Below the pieces are notes generated by a model, which was not told the origin of the DNA, made no database searches, and saw only the letters and a list, made by a program, of their open reading frames with translations. A stretch of DNA of 64,000 nt from Planctomycetota bacterium (GTDB lineage: Bacteria; Planctomycetota; Planctomycetia; Pirellulales; PALSA-1355), in the NCBI GenBank assembly GCA_003389325.1, contig QQVE01000053.1, forward strand, positions 225,050-289,049, in the 5' to 3' direction. Shown piece by piece: positions 7,126 through 16,649 of this stretch; positions within the stretch are counted from its first letter, which is position 1; each line of letters begins with the position of its first letter. A program made the translations under genes and the position numbers.

Positions 7126-8205
7126 CTACTTGCTGGCCAGCGTTGACGGCTTGCGTAGCGCACCGTCGATGCGCCGGATGAGGGCGAAATCCTGCTTGTA
7201 GGAGACCGGCACGAACTTCGTGGCCCCCGAGGCGGCCAACTGCGACTCTAGTTCGGTGCCTTGCCAGTCAAACTCTTTGAAGGCCTGGCGGATCTTGTCG
7301 CCCAACTCGGGCCGCAGGTAATAGACGAAGCCCAACGTCGCTGGTGGAAAGCGCTCTGATTCGTGAATGATGCGAAACTTGTCCTTGCTCACCTTGCCGT
7401 CGGCCACGGCACGCTGGAGCAGGTCGCTGGCCACGGCCGCCGCCTCGTACTGCCCATTGACGATTCCTTCGATCGACTCTTCGTGACCTCCGGAAAACTT
7501 CCACATGTAGTCGCGCAGCGGCAACATCGCGTGGTCGCGCAGCAGCGTCAACGCCGCCTTGCATCCGGAGTTCGAATCGCGCGTCGTAAAGGTGACGTAG
7601 TGGCCCGAAAGATCTGCCACCGATTCGACGGGGCTATCGGCCGGGACGATGATCTGCATCGTGATGCCGAAATCGCCGTCCTCCTCGCCGAACGTGAAGG
7701 CTGGCACAAACCCGCACGAAGCCACCGCGGCCGGCACGGCGCCGGTGTTGAATCCCGTGACGTGCAGTTCTCGCCTGGCCAGGGCAGCCAACTGGTCCTG
7801 GGTCGTTTCGTAGGCGACGGCTTCGACCTTCTTGCCGGTCGTTTCCTCCAGCTGCTCGATGAATTCCTTCCACATCGACAGTTCATCCGCGGCATCGGGA
7901 CCGGCGACGTACGAGAAGCGAAGCGTTTCGGGCGAGACTTGCTTGTTGACGTCCTCGGGAGGATCGGCCACAAGATCACCGTCTTCGTCGGCGAACTGCG
8001 GGTCGAGCAGCCGGGGCGTCGGTGCCGAGAGCTCGAACCACTTGAGCATCGATTGCTCGGAGTCCTTCTTGGCGTTGTCCACGATGCGGTCGGCGGTGAC
8101 CTTGATGGCCAAAGCACAAACGATGGCCAACGGCACGACCACCAACGCCACGCGACGCGGCGAGAACGTGTGCTTCGGCGTCGCGCTATCCGAGGTTGCT
8201 TCCAT
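7126..8205 (-). CDS. PhnD-like phosphate/phosphite/phosphonate-binding protein, membrane-tethered
   Basis: The 359-residue protein has a short cytosolic start, one membrane segment (VALVVVPLAIVCALAIKV) and a periplasmic PhnD-type binding domain. Recognisable segments are LRFSYVAGPDAADELSMWKE, TGFNTGAVPAAVASCGFVP, VTFTTRDSNSGCKAALTLL and AAAVASDLLQRAV. Between the membrane anchor and the domain is an acidic stretch, DPQFADEDGDLVADPP, resembling a calcium-binding thrombospondin type 3 loop. PhnD proteins normally feed a PhnC/PhnE ABC importer, and none is present nearby. The open frame begins at 8229; I use ATG 8205 because AAGG precedes it by 7 bases. It is about 200 bases upstream of the cyclase on the same strand and is probably a separate unit. 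Confidence 0.82.
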   Translation of the reverse strand: MEATSDSATPKHTFSPRRVALVVVPLAIVCALAIKVTADRIVDNAKKDSEQSMLKWFELSAPTPRLLDPQFADEDGDLVADPPEDVNKQVSPETLRFSYVAGPDAADELSMWKEFIEQLEETTGKKVEAVAYETTQDQLAALARRELHVTGFNTGAVPAAVASCGFVPAFTFGEEDGDFGITMQIIVPADSPVESVADLSGHYVTFTTRDSNSGCKAALTLLRDHAMLPLRDYMWKFSGGHEESIEGIVNGQYEAAAVASDLLQRAVADGKVSKDKFRIIHESERFPPATLGFVYYLRPELGDKIRQAFKEFDWQGTELESQLAASGATKFVPVSYKQDFALIRRIDGALRKPSTLASK

Positions 8206-8442
8206 CACGTGACCTTCAGTCAATAGCATGCCCTTGCTGCCCCGCGGAATGCCACTCGGCAGGCGAAGGGGATTAAGTCCTGGAAGTGTTCTGACTTGCA
8301 GCGAAACAGCCTACCGCCCTGCTGGCTGCGGAAACAAGCCAACTCGCGTTAAAAGTTGGTTAGATTTTCGCGAGCAACTGCCTGCAGCCAGGCGAGCGGC
8401 ACTCCGAGGCACCCTGCCGGGAATGTAGCGAACGGACGGGCG

Positions 8443-8480
8443 CAAGAAAAAAGGTGAACGGGCGGGAACCCATTCACCTG
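8443..8480 (-). terminator. Intrinsic terminator after the PEP-CTERM gene
   Basis: AGGTGAA (8452-8458) pairs with TTCACCT (8473-8479) around a 14-base loop. Read on the minus strand the stem is followed directly by TTTTTTCTTG. It begins about 38 bases after the stop of the gene at 8518. The rest of the 312-base gap 8206-8517 shows nothing else clear. Confidence 0.75.
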
Positions 8481-8517
8481 GAAAGTCGGTACCAGGATGT
8501 CATCTCTCGATGCGCGA

Positions 8518-9276
8518 CTAGGCGGCGCGACGCTTCCGCATCCAGGCCAGACCCAGACCGGCGGCGGCCATCAGGCCCAACACGATCGAAGAGGGCTCGG
8601 GCACGACGACCGTGCCACCAGCCGTCGTAATCTGGGCGGTGGGGCTGGCCGAGGTGACCTCGACGTAGAGATTGTCGAGGAAGTACGACGAGGGGCCGCC
8701 ACTGCTCGCAGGCGAGCTGTAAAGGCGACCCTCGACCACCAAGGCATCCTTGTCCACGGGGATGACCCAGGTGTGCGATACCTGGCTCCAGCCCAAACCA
8801 TCGGTGTAGGTCGTGTTGCCGCTGGCGCTGCCGTCATAGGAGTCCACATCGCCGTTCTCGGCGTAGTGACCCCAGATGCGCTGCGACGGTGAATCGCCGG
8901 GAGTCGAGTCCCAACCCCAGAACGAGGCCGTGACCGTATCGCCCGGGCTCAGGTTTTCGATGTAGGCGAGATAGCCCTGCGGCGTGCCATCGTGCGGATC
9001 CTCGGACATCGTCAGCATCCGGGTGCCGGCAAACGGCGTCACGCTCGGCGTGATCGTCACACCGTTGGACACTTCCGAGCCACCGGCGACGTTGGCTTCG
9101 TTGACCAGGTTGCCGAACGAGCTGAGGATCGTTCCCACGCCGTCCTCCCAGCCGTACGAGCTGGAGAAGGTTGCCGCGTAGCCAGGCGCAGCCAGGGCGG
9201 CGGCCAGCACAGCAGCCAATGCGACCCGGGCTCCGGCCTTCGGAGCCAGCGAGGCGCCATTCACAAATCGTCTCAT
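8518..9276 (-). CDS. PEP-CTERM sorting-domain exported protein
   Basis: The 252-residue protein has a signal peptide (VALAAVLAAALAAPGYAA), a beta-rich serine/glycine domain of about 190 residues with no recognisable catalytic motif, and a classical PEP-CTERM tail: VPEPSS, a hydrophobic segment (IVLGLMAAAGLGLAW) and the basic end MRKRRAA. PEP-CTERM proteins are processed by exosortase and usually go to the cell surface or extracellular matrix; no exosortase is in the window. The middle domain (AYIENLSPGDTVTASFWGWD) resembles carbohydrate-binding-like modules often seen in planctomycete PEP-CTERM proteins, but I cannot name a family. The start was moved from 9414 to ATG 9276, which has GGAG 7 bases upstream and begins right before the signal peptide. 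Confidence 0.8.
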   Translation of the reverse strand: MRRFVNGASLAPKAGARVALAAVLAAALAAPGYAATFSSSYGWEDGVGTILSSFGNLVNEANVAGGSEVSNGVTITPSVTPFAGTRMLTMSEDPHDGTPQGYLAYIENLSPGDTVTASFWGWDSTPGDSPSQRIWGHYAENGDVDSYDGSASGNTTYTDGLGWSQVSHTWVIPVDKDALVVEGRLYSSPASSGGPSSYFLDNLYVEVTSASPTAQITTAGGTVVVPEPSSIVLGLMAAAGLGLAWMRKRRAA

Positions 9277-9521
9277 GAGCATTCTCCCACAGTTAGCAAT
9301 CAAGTAAGGTTCCGCGATCCTTGCGGACAACACAATTTCCCCGCGAAGAGTCGGTGGCTGGCAAGAAGCGTGCACGCATTTCGGTTTGCCTGGGTGGCAG
9401 TCCTTAAACCGCATGCGAACCAGCTTCCCGCGGGCTTCGTCGTCTTCATGTCCATCTCACGGCCGGTACTAGTTCCGGCAAATCAATCTTCCATCCGCCC
9501 AATGGTTCGGATTTGTTTCTG

Positions 9522-12500
9522 CTAAGCTTGCAAGTCGTCCAGGATGGCATCGAGCAAGTCGTCGTCGATGTCGCTCAGCGCCGCGTCGGCCGCAGCCAGC
9601 ACGGCGTTCGCCACCGGACGCTCGACCTCGACGACCAGAGGTTCAGCTACGGCCACCGATGGCGCCGTGGACACGCTACTGGTCGAGACGGTCGCCACGC
9701 TCGACTCGAGCGTTTCCACGGCGGGCACCGCCAGTCCCACGGCGACGGCGCCCGAGGTTGAAACGCTGGCCAGCTCGCCGAGGGCCGGAGCCGCCGGCGG
9801 ATCGCTGATGTTGATCTTCGTCAACAAGCCGCCGTTGTTGCGTGCCGCGATCTGATCCACCGCGTTGACCAGACCACTGCGGTCGAAGTCGTAGAGGTTG
9901 GTGATCGTCGAACCGAAGCCTGAATTGTTGCGAGCGGCGATTTCGTCGGTCGCACTGGTAATGGCCAGGGTGGGCGTGCCGGAGCCGGTGTCGCCGATGC
10001 GATTGCCAAAGAAGAAGATGTCGCTCTGGGCGAGCCCGGTGTTGGTGTTGTTGCCGCCAGCGGCGTCGTTCCCTTCGACAATCACCTCCAACCAGCGGTT
10101 GGCGATCGCCCCGTTGGCCCAAACGATCTCGATGCGATCCGAGCCGCTCACCCCGGCGCCGGGACGCACGCTGAAAGCGGTGGGTGCCGGAGCGGCGGCC
10201 CAGGTGCTGGGCGTGTTGTTGGCGCCGACCTGCGTGCTGATCTTGAAGGTGAAATCGTCGGCCGTGAGCGAGCCGTGCGTCCCGGCCATGTCGACCATGA
10301 TGCCGTTGATGCCGCGCGTGTAGCTGGTAATGTTGTCGAAGGTGGCCGGTCCCGAGCCCGGCAGATACGCGCTCTTGTCGGTCGCGATCGCCGCATCGTC
10401 GCTGGCGTTGATGGCCGTGCTGAACCCGTCGAACTTCGAGCCGTTGTAGAAGATGTTTCTTCCCACGATGCTCGAGGCATAATTCGGCACGTTCTCACCG
10501 CCGGGGGTGATCATGCCGCCGCTGGGAAAGTTGTCGCTGGTGTTGGCCGGATCGTAGTCCAACTCGGCCGGGTTGGCCGTGGTCGTGTCCAGCCAGCCGT
10601 TGTACCAGGCTGCCTTGGTATGCGAGAGATCCGTCGGGAAGCGTGTGGCCGCCGAGGGCGACGATTCGAACTGCGTCAGTTCGATGACGCCATAGACGAG
10701 ATCGTAGTCCTGGCTCTGCTGCCTCCAGCCGACGCTATCGATCACCTCGGCGCTAGCCGGAAGCAAGTCGAGCGTGCCGTCGTCGTTGGAGTCGTAATCG
10801 AATCCTTCGTTGATGTTAAACGACGAGCGAATGAGCATGAACGAGCTCGCTCCGTTCTCCAGACCGCCGGCAATGGTATCCAACTGCGAGTCGGTCACAA
10901 CGGTCGTGCCCGCTGGTGGAGTAAATCCGCCGGAGGTCGACTTGATGATCAGCAGCCCGTTGGAGCCGATGACCTGGCCGGTCAGATTGACGACGAAGTC
11001 GGCCGTGCCGGTTTGCCCGAAGCCGGGGTCGCCGGGGTTGGCAAAGCTGAAGTCGCCCTCGAACTGCACCAGGTAGACGTTGGTCAGCGCCGCTCCCGGA
11101 GTGCCGATAATCTCGACATATTCGTAGGGACTCTCGCCGCCCGGGGGGCGCACGTCCAACTCGTTGATCCGGAACGAGTAGGTATCCGAGAAAATACCGA
11201 TCTCGGCCTGCGACAGCAGACTCGTGTTCGCGCCGTCGCTGGCGTAGAAGTCGAGCACGCGAGTCGTCAGCGTCGGCGAGCCGGAGGTGTTGTTGTAGGT
11301 GAGCGTGCGCAGCACTTTCTCGTAGTTGGCCAGGGTGTCGCTGCCGCTGAGGGTCAGCACGTTGCCGGCGTATCCTGCCGAGATGCTGGTGCCGGTCGTG
11401 TCGACCGCCAGCACTTCGTTGCCGCCGTCCAACTGATTCGTGATCGTCACGGTCAGCGAAGTCAGCATCGCGCTATCCGGATCCGTGACCGTGGCCAGCG
11501 GATCGGTCACCTCGATGGGCCCTTCGCCTTCTTTGAACGAGGCCAGAGCGTCCCGGCCGCCCAGGTCGGCGTTGAGGTCGAGCACCGGCTTGACGTCGAT
11601 GCCCGGGAAGTTTGGTCCGCCGATGTGATCCAGAGGCAGTCCGGCATAGCCGGGCTGCGACGAGAACAGTTCGCTCACGTTCCAGACGGGCGAATCGCCG
11701 CGAACCGAGGCCGCGACCCAGTCGTCCGGCGTGTTGCCGGTGGTATTGCCGGCGCGGCCGAAGTAGCGGGGTGAGTACGGCATGTTGATCGTCGTACCCG
11801 TCAGGGCGACGGTCGAGCCGGTTTGGTCGATGTAGTTGATTTCGCCGTAGACGTAGTTCGTGCCGTCCTGGAAGTTGCCGTATCCGATCGAATCGAGAAT
11901 CGTCCAGTTGTTGAACTTCACGCCGTCGGTGAACCCGTCGTCGTCGATGTCGATGTCGTCATTGACCAACGGTATCTGGGGCGTCTGCACCAGGAAGAAC
12001 GTCAGCGAGTTGGCGCTCTCGATGCTGGTGAACCCGGTCGAGCCGTAGTGGCCCACGTCGCTGCCGAATACCGAGTTCAGGTTGCCGAAGCCGGGCGCCA
12101 GCGGGCCCTGCTGCTCCACGTTCCCGTTGGGATCCGTGAGGTCGGTCGGCGAGGTGTAGAGGTTGCTCGAGGGCAATATCACGAGGTGGCCGTTGGGGCC
12201 GGTGCTCATGCCGCTTAGGTCGAAGATGTCATGGATCTCGCCGGTGTTGATCGTGCCGTTGCCTTCCACGCCGACCAGATACGTGCCGTTGGGAATCACG
12301 AAGTTGCCGCCACTGGTGCTTCGCAGCTCGACGTACTGGCTGGTCGACAACTCGGCCGGCGGACGCCAGAACAACTCGTTGATCACCAGCGGGGCCGGAT
12401 CGATGATCAGGATCGGAATCGTGGCCATTGCCGTTTGTGCGCCCGGCGATCCGGTGTTGCCCAGGTCGTTCACGGTGAGCGTAACGCTCGTCGAGCCGGT

Positions 12501-15101
12501 CAGGTTGGTTGTTGGCTGGAAGGTCAATCCGTCGAGTGCCGCATTCAGCGCGGCCACCGTTCCCTGGTAGGTCAGGCTACCGGTGCCGTTGCCCGAGCCG
12601 GTCAGGCCGGCCAGGGTGCTGAGCGTCAGCGTGCCGCCCGCGCTGGTCAAAGTGATCTGCTCGATGCCGCCTCCGTCGTCCAGGTCGCTAAAGGAAATCA
12701 AGTTGCTGTGGGCGGCATCGAACACGCGGGTCGTGTTCTTCTCAAAGCTTTGCTGGCCCGGGGCGACGATCACGGGCTTGTCGTTGACCGCGTTGATGAC
12801 GATGTCGCGCGTGGCAGCCGCACTCGGGTCGGAGCCGTCGGAGACAACGAACTGAATCGTGCGGGTAGCCGGCGTGGGATCATCGCTGGTGTTGTGATAC
12901 GTGATCGAGGCCAGCGCCGTTTCGTAGTTCGCCACCGTACTCGATCCGGTCAGGGTGAGAATGCCGGTGACCGGGTTGAACGTGCCCGAGATGCCGTTCT
13001 GGTTGACGAACGCCAACTCGTCCTCGCCCTGCACGTAGTTGGTCAGAACCCTCACGGTGGCTCCCACCAAGTTGAGGTTATCCGAATCCGTGACGGAGAT
13101 GCCCGGATCGACCGACACGGTCGAGTTCTCGGTGTAGTTGAGGTCGGCGCCTGTGGTCGTTACGACCGGGGGCGAGTTGGCCACGCTCGAGACGGTAATC
13201 GCGACCGTGTCGGCGTCGTCCATCGCTCCGCCCGTGCCTGTGTTGCCCAGGTCATCGATGTTGATCGACAAAGTGACTCCCTGAGGCGAGCCGGGTGCGC
13301 TGTAGGCCAGGCCCTCGAGAGCCGCAATCAGATCGGCGAGCGTACCCTGATAGGTCAGGCTGGCCGTGCCGTTGCCCGAGCCGGTCAGGCCGGTGGTCTG
13401 CGACAGGGTCAGCGTGCCGGCGGTGACCGACAGCATCAGTTCCATCTGGCCGCTTTGGGCGTCCGGGTCCGAGAAGCTGATCAGGTTGCCGTTGATGGTG
13501 GAAAAGAACAGCGTCTGGCCGAAACCGACGACTTGCGGACCCGGCACTGTCAGGGCCGGGGCATCGTTCACAGGCGTCACGTCCGCGGTGCGGAGGGTCT
13601 CGTTGCTGGGGACGGCGCTATTGTCAAATGCCGAGAACGTGATTGAGCGCGTGGCCGTCGATGGATCGTCGCTCGTATTCTCATAGGTCACCGAACGGAG
13701 CACGGTTTGGTACGCGGCCGGCGAGGCGTCGCCGTAGAGCGTCAGAATCCCGTTGCTGTAACTGCCGGCGATGCCGCCCGAGGGCGTGAAGCTCAAGAAA
13801 TCCTCGCCGTCGACGTAGTTGCTCGTGATCTCCACCCTGGCGCTTGAAAGCGTCGGACTGTCCGAATCGGTGATCGTCAGCGCAGCATCGACAGCCGCAG
13901 GCGCGGCGTCTTCGGTGTAGGTGATGCCGCCGCCGGTCGCGGTGATCACCGGTGCGGCGCTGGGCACCAGCGTAATCTGCTTGAACACGGTGTCGAACGG
14001 AGCGTCGGCCAGGAAATTGAACGAACCGTTGATGGTCGCGTTGTACCCCGACGTGTCGGTGATCGACTGCAACTGGCTGGGGCCTGCACCCGCGCTGGTG
14101 CTGGTGACGTACATCGTCACGGTCGAGCCCTGCACGATGCCGGTGATGCCGAAGGCGCTGTCGCTGGGACTCGCCGGCCAGCTGACCTGGCCGTTCATTA
14201 CCCAGTCGACGCCGTCGAACGTCCACTTCTCCAGGGCCGTGTTGTTCGACAGCGAACTGATGGCGTAGATCGTGTCGAAGCCGTCGATCGACGAATCCAG
14301 ATCGGCTGTCAGGAAGGCGTTGTATTGCGAGAGGTTCTGCTGAGGAATGGTGTCGGTGTAGGTTTGTGATCCTGAGGTGGGCAGGCCGGTGCCAACCTTG
14401 TGGATCGTCTTGCCGGGGGCAAACGCTCCCGAGGCGACGTAAAGTTGGCCGTCGACGATCTGCACTTGCCGCAGATTGTCGGTGGAGGCCGCTTTGAGGT
14501 CGACCGACAACGAATCGCCGAGATTGGCCACGTACCGCAAGCTTCCGGTGCCGTCGGAGGCCGCATCGCCCGAGACCCAAAACTGGGTGCCGTCGAGGCT
14601 GGTCACGCTGCGGGGGTTGGCGAAGTTCCAGGCGTCGGTCAGAGCGGTCGTGGTGTCGATATTTTCGGCCTGATCGATGCGCCCGATCACGCGTGGGACG
14701 ACGGCCGCCGTGTTGTTCTCGGGATTGGGTTGACCGGCGTCCTCGCGGTAGCCATGCAGCACGAGGTACTGCCCGTCGGCCGAGCGTCCGATGCCGCCTT
14801 CGGTGAAGCCGGCCCCACGAGCCGTCAGCGCCGAAGCGCCGGAGGAGGGCAAAGCCACGCTCTGCACGAACGTGCCGTCGGGCTGATACTCGTCGACAAA
14901 CACCTGGGTGGCGTTATTCGTAAGCGTGTCGAATCCGTCGCCGAGCCGCAGCACGGCGAGGTTTCCCGGAGTGAATGCCAACAGCCGTCGCTCTTCGAGC
15001 GGCTCCAGTACCGGAGTGAAGCGAGCGGAAAACTTGTTATTTTTCTTCTTGGCCAGACGACGTTCCTTGCCCTTCGACCGAGACTGCAAACTGCCGAGCA
15101 T
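9522..15101 (-). CDS. Giant surface protein with cadherin-like repeats, lamin-tail domains and dockerin-like C-terminus
   Basis: The 1859-residue protein has a basic N-terminus with LEPLEERRLLA near residue 40, the LEPR-XLL-type motif of large planctomycete exported proteins. Next is a propeller-like region (about 45-380), then at least three cadherin-like repeats typified by YTEDAAPAAVDAALTITDSD and SVTYENTSDDPSTATRSI. Two lamin-tail-like domains follow (LVINELFWRPP and INELDVRPPGGESPYEYVEI). Near the end is a calcium-loop dockerin-like unit (DFDRSGLVNAVDQIAARNN), then an acidic tail ending DDDLLDAILDDLQA. The last ~300 residues match the protein at the right edge of the window. It is probably secreted and structural or adhesive. 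The open frame starts at 15188; I use ATG 15101, with AAAGGA upstream. Confidence 0.8.
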   Translation of the reverse strand: MLGSLQSRSKGKERRLAKKKNNKFSARFTPVLEPLEERRLLAFTPGNLAVLRLGDGFDTLTNNATQVFVDEYQPDGTFVQSVALPSSGASALTARGAGFTEGGIGRSADGQYLVLHGYREDAGQPNPENNTAAVVPRVIGRIDQAENIDTTTALTDAWNFANPRSVTSLDGTQFWVSGDAASDGTGSLRYVANLGDSLSVDLKAASTDNLRQVQIVDGQLYVASGAFAPGKTIHKVGTGLPTSGSQTYTDTIPQQNLSQYNAFLTADLDSSIDGFDTIYAISSLSNNTALEKWTFDGVDWVMNGQVSWPASPSDSAFGITGIVQGSTVTMYVTSTSAGAGPSQLQSITDTSGYNATINGSFNFLADAPFDTVFKQITLVPSAAPVITATGGGITYTEDAAPAAVDAALTITDSDSPTLSSARVEITSNYVDGEDFLSFTPSGGIAGSYSNGILTLYGDASPAAYQTVLRSVTYENTSDDPSTATRSITFSAFDNSAVPSNETLRTADVTPVNDAPALTVPGPQVVGFGQTLFFSTINGNLISFSDPDAQSGQMELMLSVTAGTLTLSQTTGLTGSGNGTASLTYQGTLADLIAALEGLAYSAPGSPQGVTLSINIDDLGNTGTGGAMDDADTVAITVSSVANSPPVVTTTGADLNYTENSTVSVDPGISVTDSDNLNLVGATVRVLTNYVQGEDELAFVNQNGISGTFNPVTGILTLTGSSTVANYETALASITYHNTSDDPTPATRTIQFVVSDGSDPSAAATRDIVINAVNDKPVIVAPGQQSFEKNTTRVFDAAHSNLISFSDLDDGGGIEQITLTSAGGTLTLSTLAGLTGSGNGTGSLTYQGTVAALNAALDGLTFQPTTNLTGSTSVTLTVNDLGNTGSPGAQTAMATIPILIIDPAPLVINELFWRPPAELSTSQYVELRSTSGGNFVIPNGTYLVGVEGNGTINTGEIHDIFDLSGMSTGPNGHLVILPSSNLYTSPTDLTDPNGNVEQQGPLAPGFGNLNSVFGSDVGHYGSTGFTSIESANSLTFFLVQTPQIPLVNDDIDIDDDGFTDGVKFNNWTILDSIGYGNFQDGTNYVYGEINYIDQTGSTVALTGTTINMPYSPRYFGRAGNTTGNTPDDWVAASVRGDSPVWNVSELFSSQPGYAGLPLDHIGGPNFPGIDVKPVLDLNADLGGRDALASFKEGEGPIEVTDPLATVTDPDSAMLTSLTVTITNQLDGGNEVLAVDTTGTSISAGYAGNVLTLSGSDTLANYEKVLRTLTYNNTSGSPTLTTRVLDFYASDGANTSLLSQAEIGIFSDTYSFRINELDVRPPGGESPYEYVEIIGTPGAALTNVYLVQFEGDFSFANPGDPGFGQTGTADFVVNLTGQVIGSNGLLIIKSTSGGFTPPAGTTVVTDSQLDTIAGGLENGASSFMLIRSSFNINEGFDYDSNDDGTLDLLPASAEVIDSVGWRQQSQDYDLVYGVIELTQFESSPSAATRFPTDLSHTKAAWYNGWLDTTTANPAELDYDPANTSDNFPSGGMITPGGENVPNYASSIVGRNIFYNGSKFDGFSTAINASDDAAIATDKSAYLPGSGPATFDNITSYTRGINGIMVDMAGTHGSLTADDFTFKISTQVGANNTPSTWAAAPAPTAFSVRPGAGVSGSDRIEIVWANGAIANRWLEVIVEGNDAAGGNNTNTGLAQSDIFFFGNRIGDTGSGTPTLAITSATDEIAARNNSGFGSTITNLYDFDRSGLVNAVDQIAARNNGGLLTKINISDPPAAPALGELASVSTSGAVAVGLAVPAVETLESSVATVSTSSVSTAPSVAVAEPLVVEVERPVANAVLAAADAALSDIDDDLLDAILDDLQA

Positions 15102-15538
15102 AGCTGAAAAGTCCTTTGAGGCTTTGGAGGTGCGCCGACGCAGGCACCTGTCCGGTTGATGATCGTTACGCGCATATCCTGGGTGCAAACCGGGGGCGTC
15201 AAGCGCACGGTTGCGCCGTGGAGCCGCAAACTTAGGGCAGAATTGTTCAGCCTTGATGGCGGGATTGTTAGAAGGGCGCTAGATCCCTCACTTTCCGCGA
15301 CCTTTCTTTTCCAAAAAACTGCGCATTTGCGCGGTAGATAATTCGGTCTCCCTCGCCTGCCCAGCTTTCGCCGTCAGCCGCGTTCGTGCCGAAAGCTCAC
15401 GTCGTTTTGGCACAACGCTAATCAATTCCTCGCGCAAGCACTCTAGAATCACCGGTTCGTTTTCGCTTTGACACGGTCCGTACAGCGGCCCGCGCTGACG
15501 TTGCGCGGTCGATTCTGAAATAGTCCGAGAGGCATTGG
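15102..15538. other. 437-base divergent intergenic region
   Basis: This gap separates the giant minus-strand gene from the plus-strand DUF1559 gene and should hold both promoters. I see a TTTGACA at 15467-15473 without a matching -10, a weak minus-strand hairpin followed by a T-run near 15314-15335, and GAGAGG 6 bases before the ATG at 15539. No open frame with coding character is visible. Confidence 0.5.
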
Positions 15539-16495
15539 ATGCGCAAGCAAGACGCTCGATCAGGCTTCACGCTTGTCGAACTGCTGGTGGTCATCGCCAT
15601 TATTGGAGTACTCGTTGCGCTGTTGCTGCCCGCCATTCAGGCTGCCCGCGAAGCGGCGCGGCGTTCGAGTTGTTCGAACAATCTGCATCAGATCGGCATT
15701 GGGCTACAGAACTACGTCAGCACCTTCCGCGTCTTTCCCGCGGGCCAGCAGCAGTTTTCGTACGTCGGCTACACGTGGGCCTGGAGCGCCATGTGCCTGG
15801 AGTACTTCGAGGAAAAGGCCATTCAGGACCTGATCCAGTTCGAGTACGGTCCGCTGGCCCCCCAGAACAAGGATGTCGCCGCGATGAAAGTCGGCATTTA
15901 CATCTGTCCCAGCACGTCGTTTCGCGATCCGTACCGGACGCCGGAAGATACGATCACGGATATCGACCGCGATGGCATGTGGGATCGGGGCGAGGGGATG
16001 GCCCTGCTCGACTACGCGGGAATCGCCGGCCCGCACCGCTCCGCACGTAATCCCGTCACCGGCGACTACTACAAAGAAAACATGGGCGTGCTGCTGAGCA
16101 TCGGCCCCCTGATCGTGCCCGACCGACCGCAGATTCTCGGCGCGCCCCGCATTCGCCCTGGACAAATCACCGACGGGCTCTCGCAAACCATGGTTATCGG
16201 CGAATCCACGGGCCGGGCATGGGACCGCAATCGCAATGTCCCCGACGGCGCCTGGGCCTACGGCACCAACGTCATCACGATCCGCTGGGGCATCAATCGC
16301 CACAACAACACCAACGGCGATCCGGATGCCTGGACCCGGCCCGATCAGCTCTACTCCGACCACCCCGGCGGCGTACATCTGCTCTTTGCCGACGCATCGG
16401 TGCACTTCGTCAGCGAAGATACTCCGGTCTCCCTGCTCCAATCGCTGGCTTCGCGCAATGGCGAGGAGATCGTCCCCACGGAACTTCTCAAGTAA
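15539..16495 (+). CDS. DUF1559 domain protein with type II prepilin-like N-terminus
   Basis: The 318-residue protein starts with a prepilin cleavage and methylation signal (SGFTLVELLVVIAIIG) followed by LLPAIQAAREAARRSSCSNN, the hallmark of the DUF1559 family that is hugely expanded in planctomycetes. It ends with the family's C-terminal motif, HPGGVHLLFADASVHFV, near residue 280. It is expected to be processed by a prepilin peptidase and anchored as a pseudopilin-like protein; the function is unknown. GAGAGG precedes the ATG by 6 bases. It stands alone between the giant surface protein and the nuclease. Confidence 0.93.
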   Translation: MRKQDARSGFTLVELLVVIAIIGVLVALLLPAIQAAREAARRSSCSNNLHQIGIGLQNYVSTFRVFPAGQQQFSYVGYTWAWSAMCLEYFEEKAIQDLIQFEYGPLAPQNKDVAAMKVGIYICPSTSFRDPYRTPEDTITDIDRDGMWDRGEGMALLDYAGIAGPHRSARNPVTGDYYKENMGVLLSIGPLIVPDRPQILGAPRIRPGQITDGLSQTMVIGESTGRAWDRNRNVPDGAWAYGTNVITIRWGINRHNNTNGDPDAWTRPDQLYSDHPGGVHLLFADASVHFVSEDTPVSLLQSLASRNGEEIVPTELLK

Positions 16496-16649
16496 TCTTC
16501 CGCGAGCCGCGCTACCGTGCCCAGCCAGAAAGTTGACGTGTTGCCCGGCGCGCTCGACGATAGGCGAGGCGAGCTCGACTGGGGCGCTTCGCCGATTCGG
16601 CTCGCGAGTTTCGACCGACGGCGCGGACACGTTCTGTTAGGGAGCTCCG

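Noticed and set aside
9462..9479. Hairpin GCCGG...CCGGC after the giant gene as terminator
   Set aside because: Five-base stem and no T-run; too weak to call.
10275..11774. 500-codon open frame on the plus strand
   Set aside because: It is antisense to the giant repeat protein, has no domain and no binding site; a product of high GC content.
15408..15425. Sigma-54-like promoter (TTGGCACAACGCTAATC)
   Set aside because: TGGCAC is present but the required TTGC box at the right spacing is missing.
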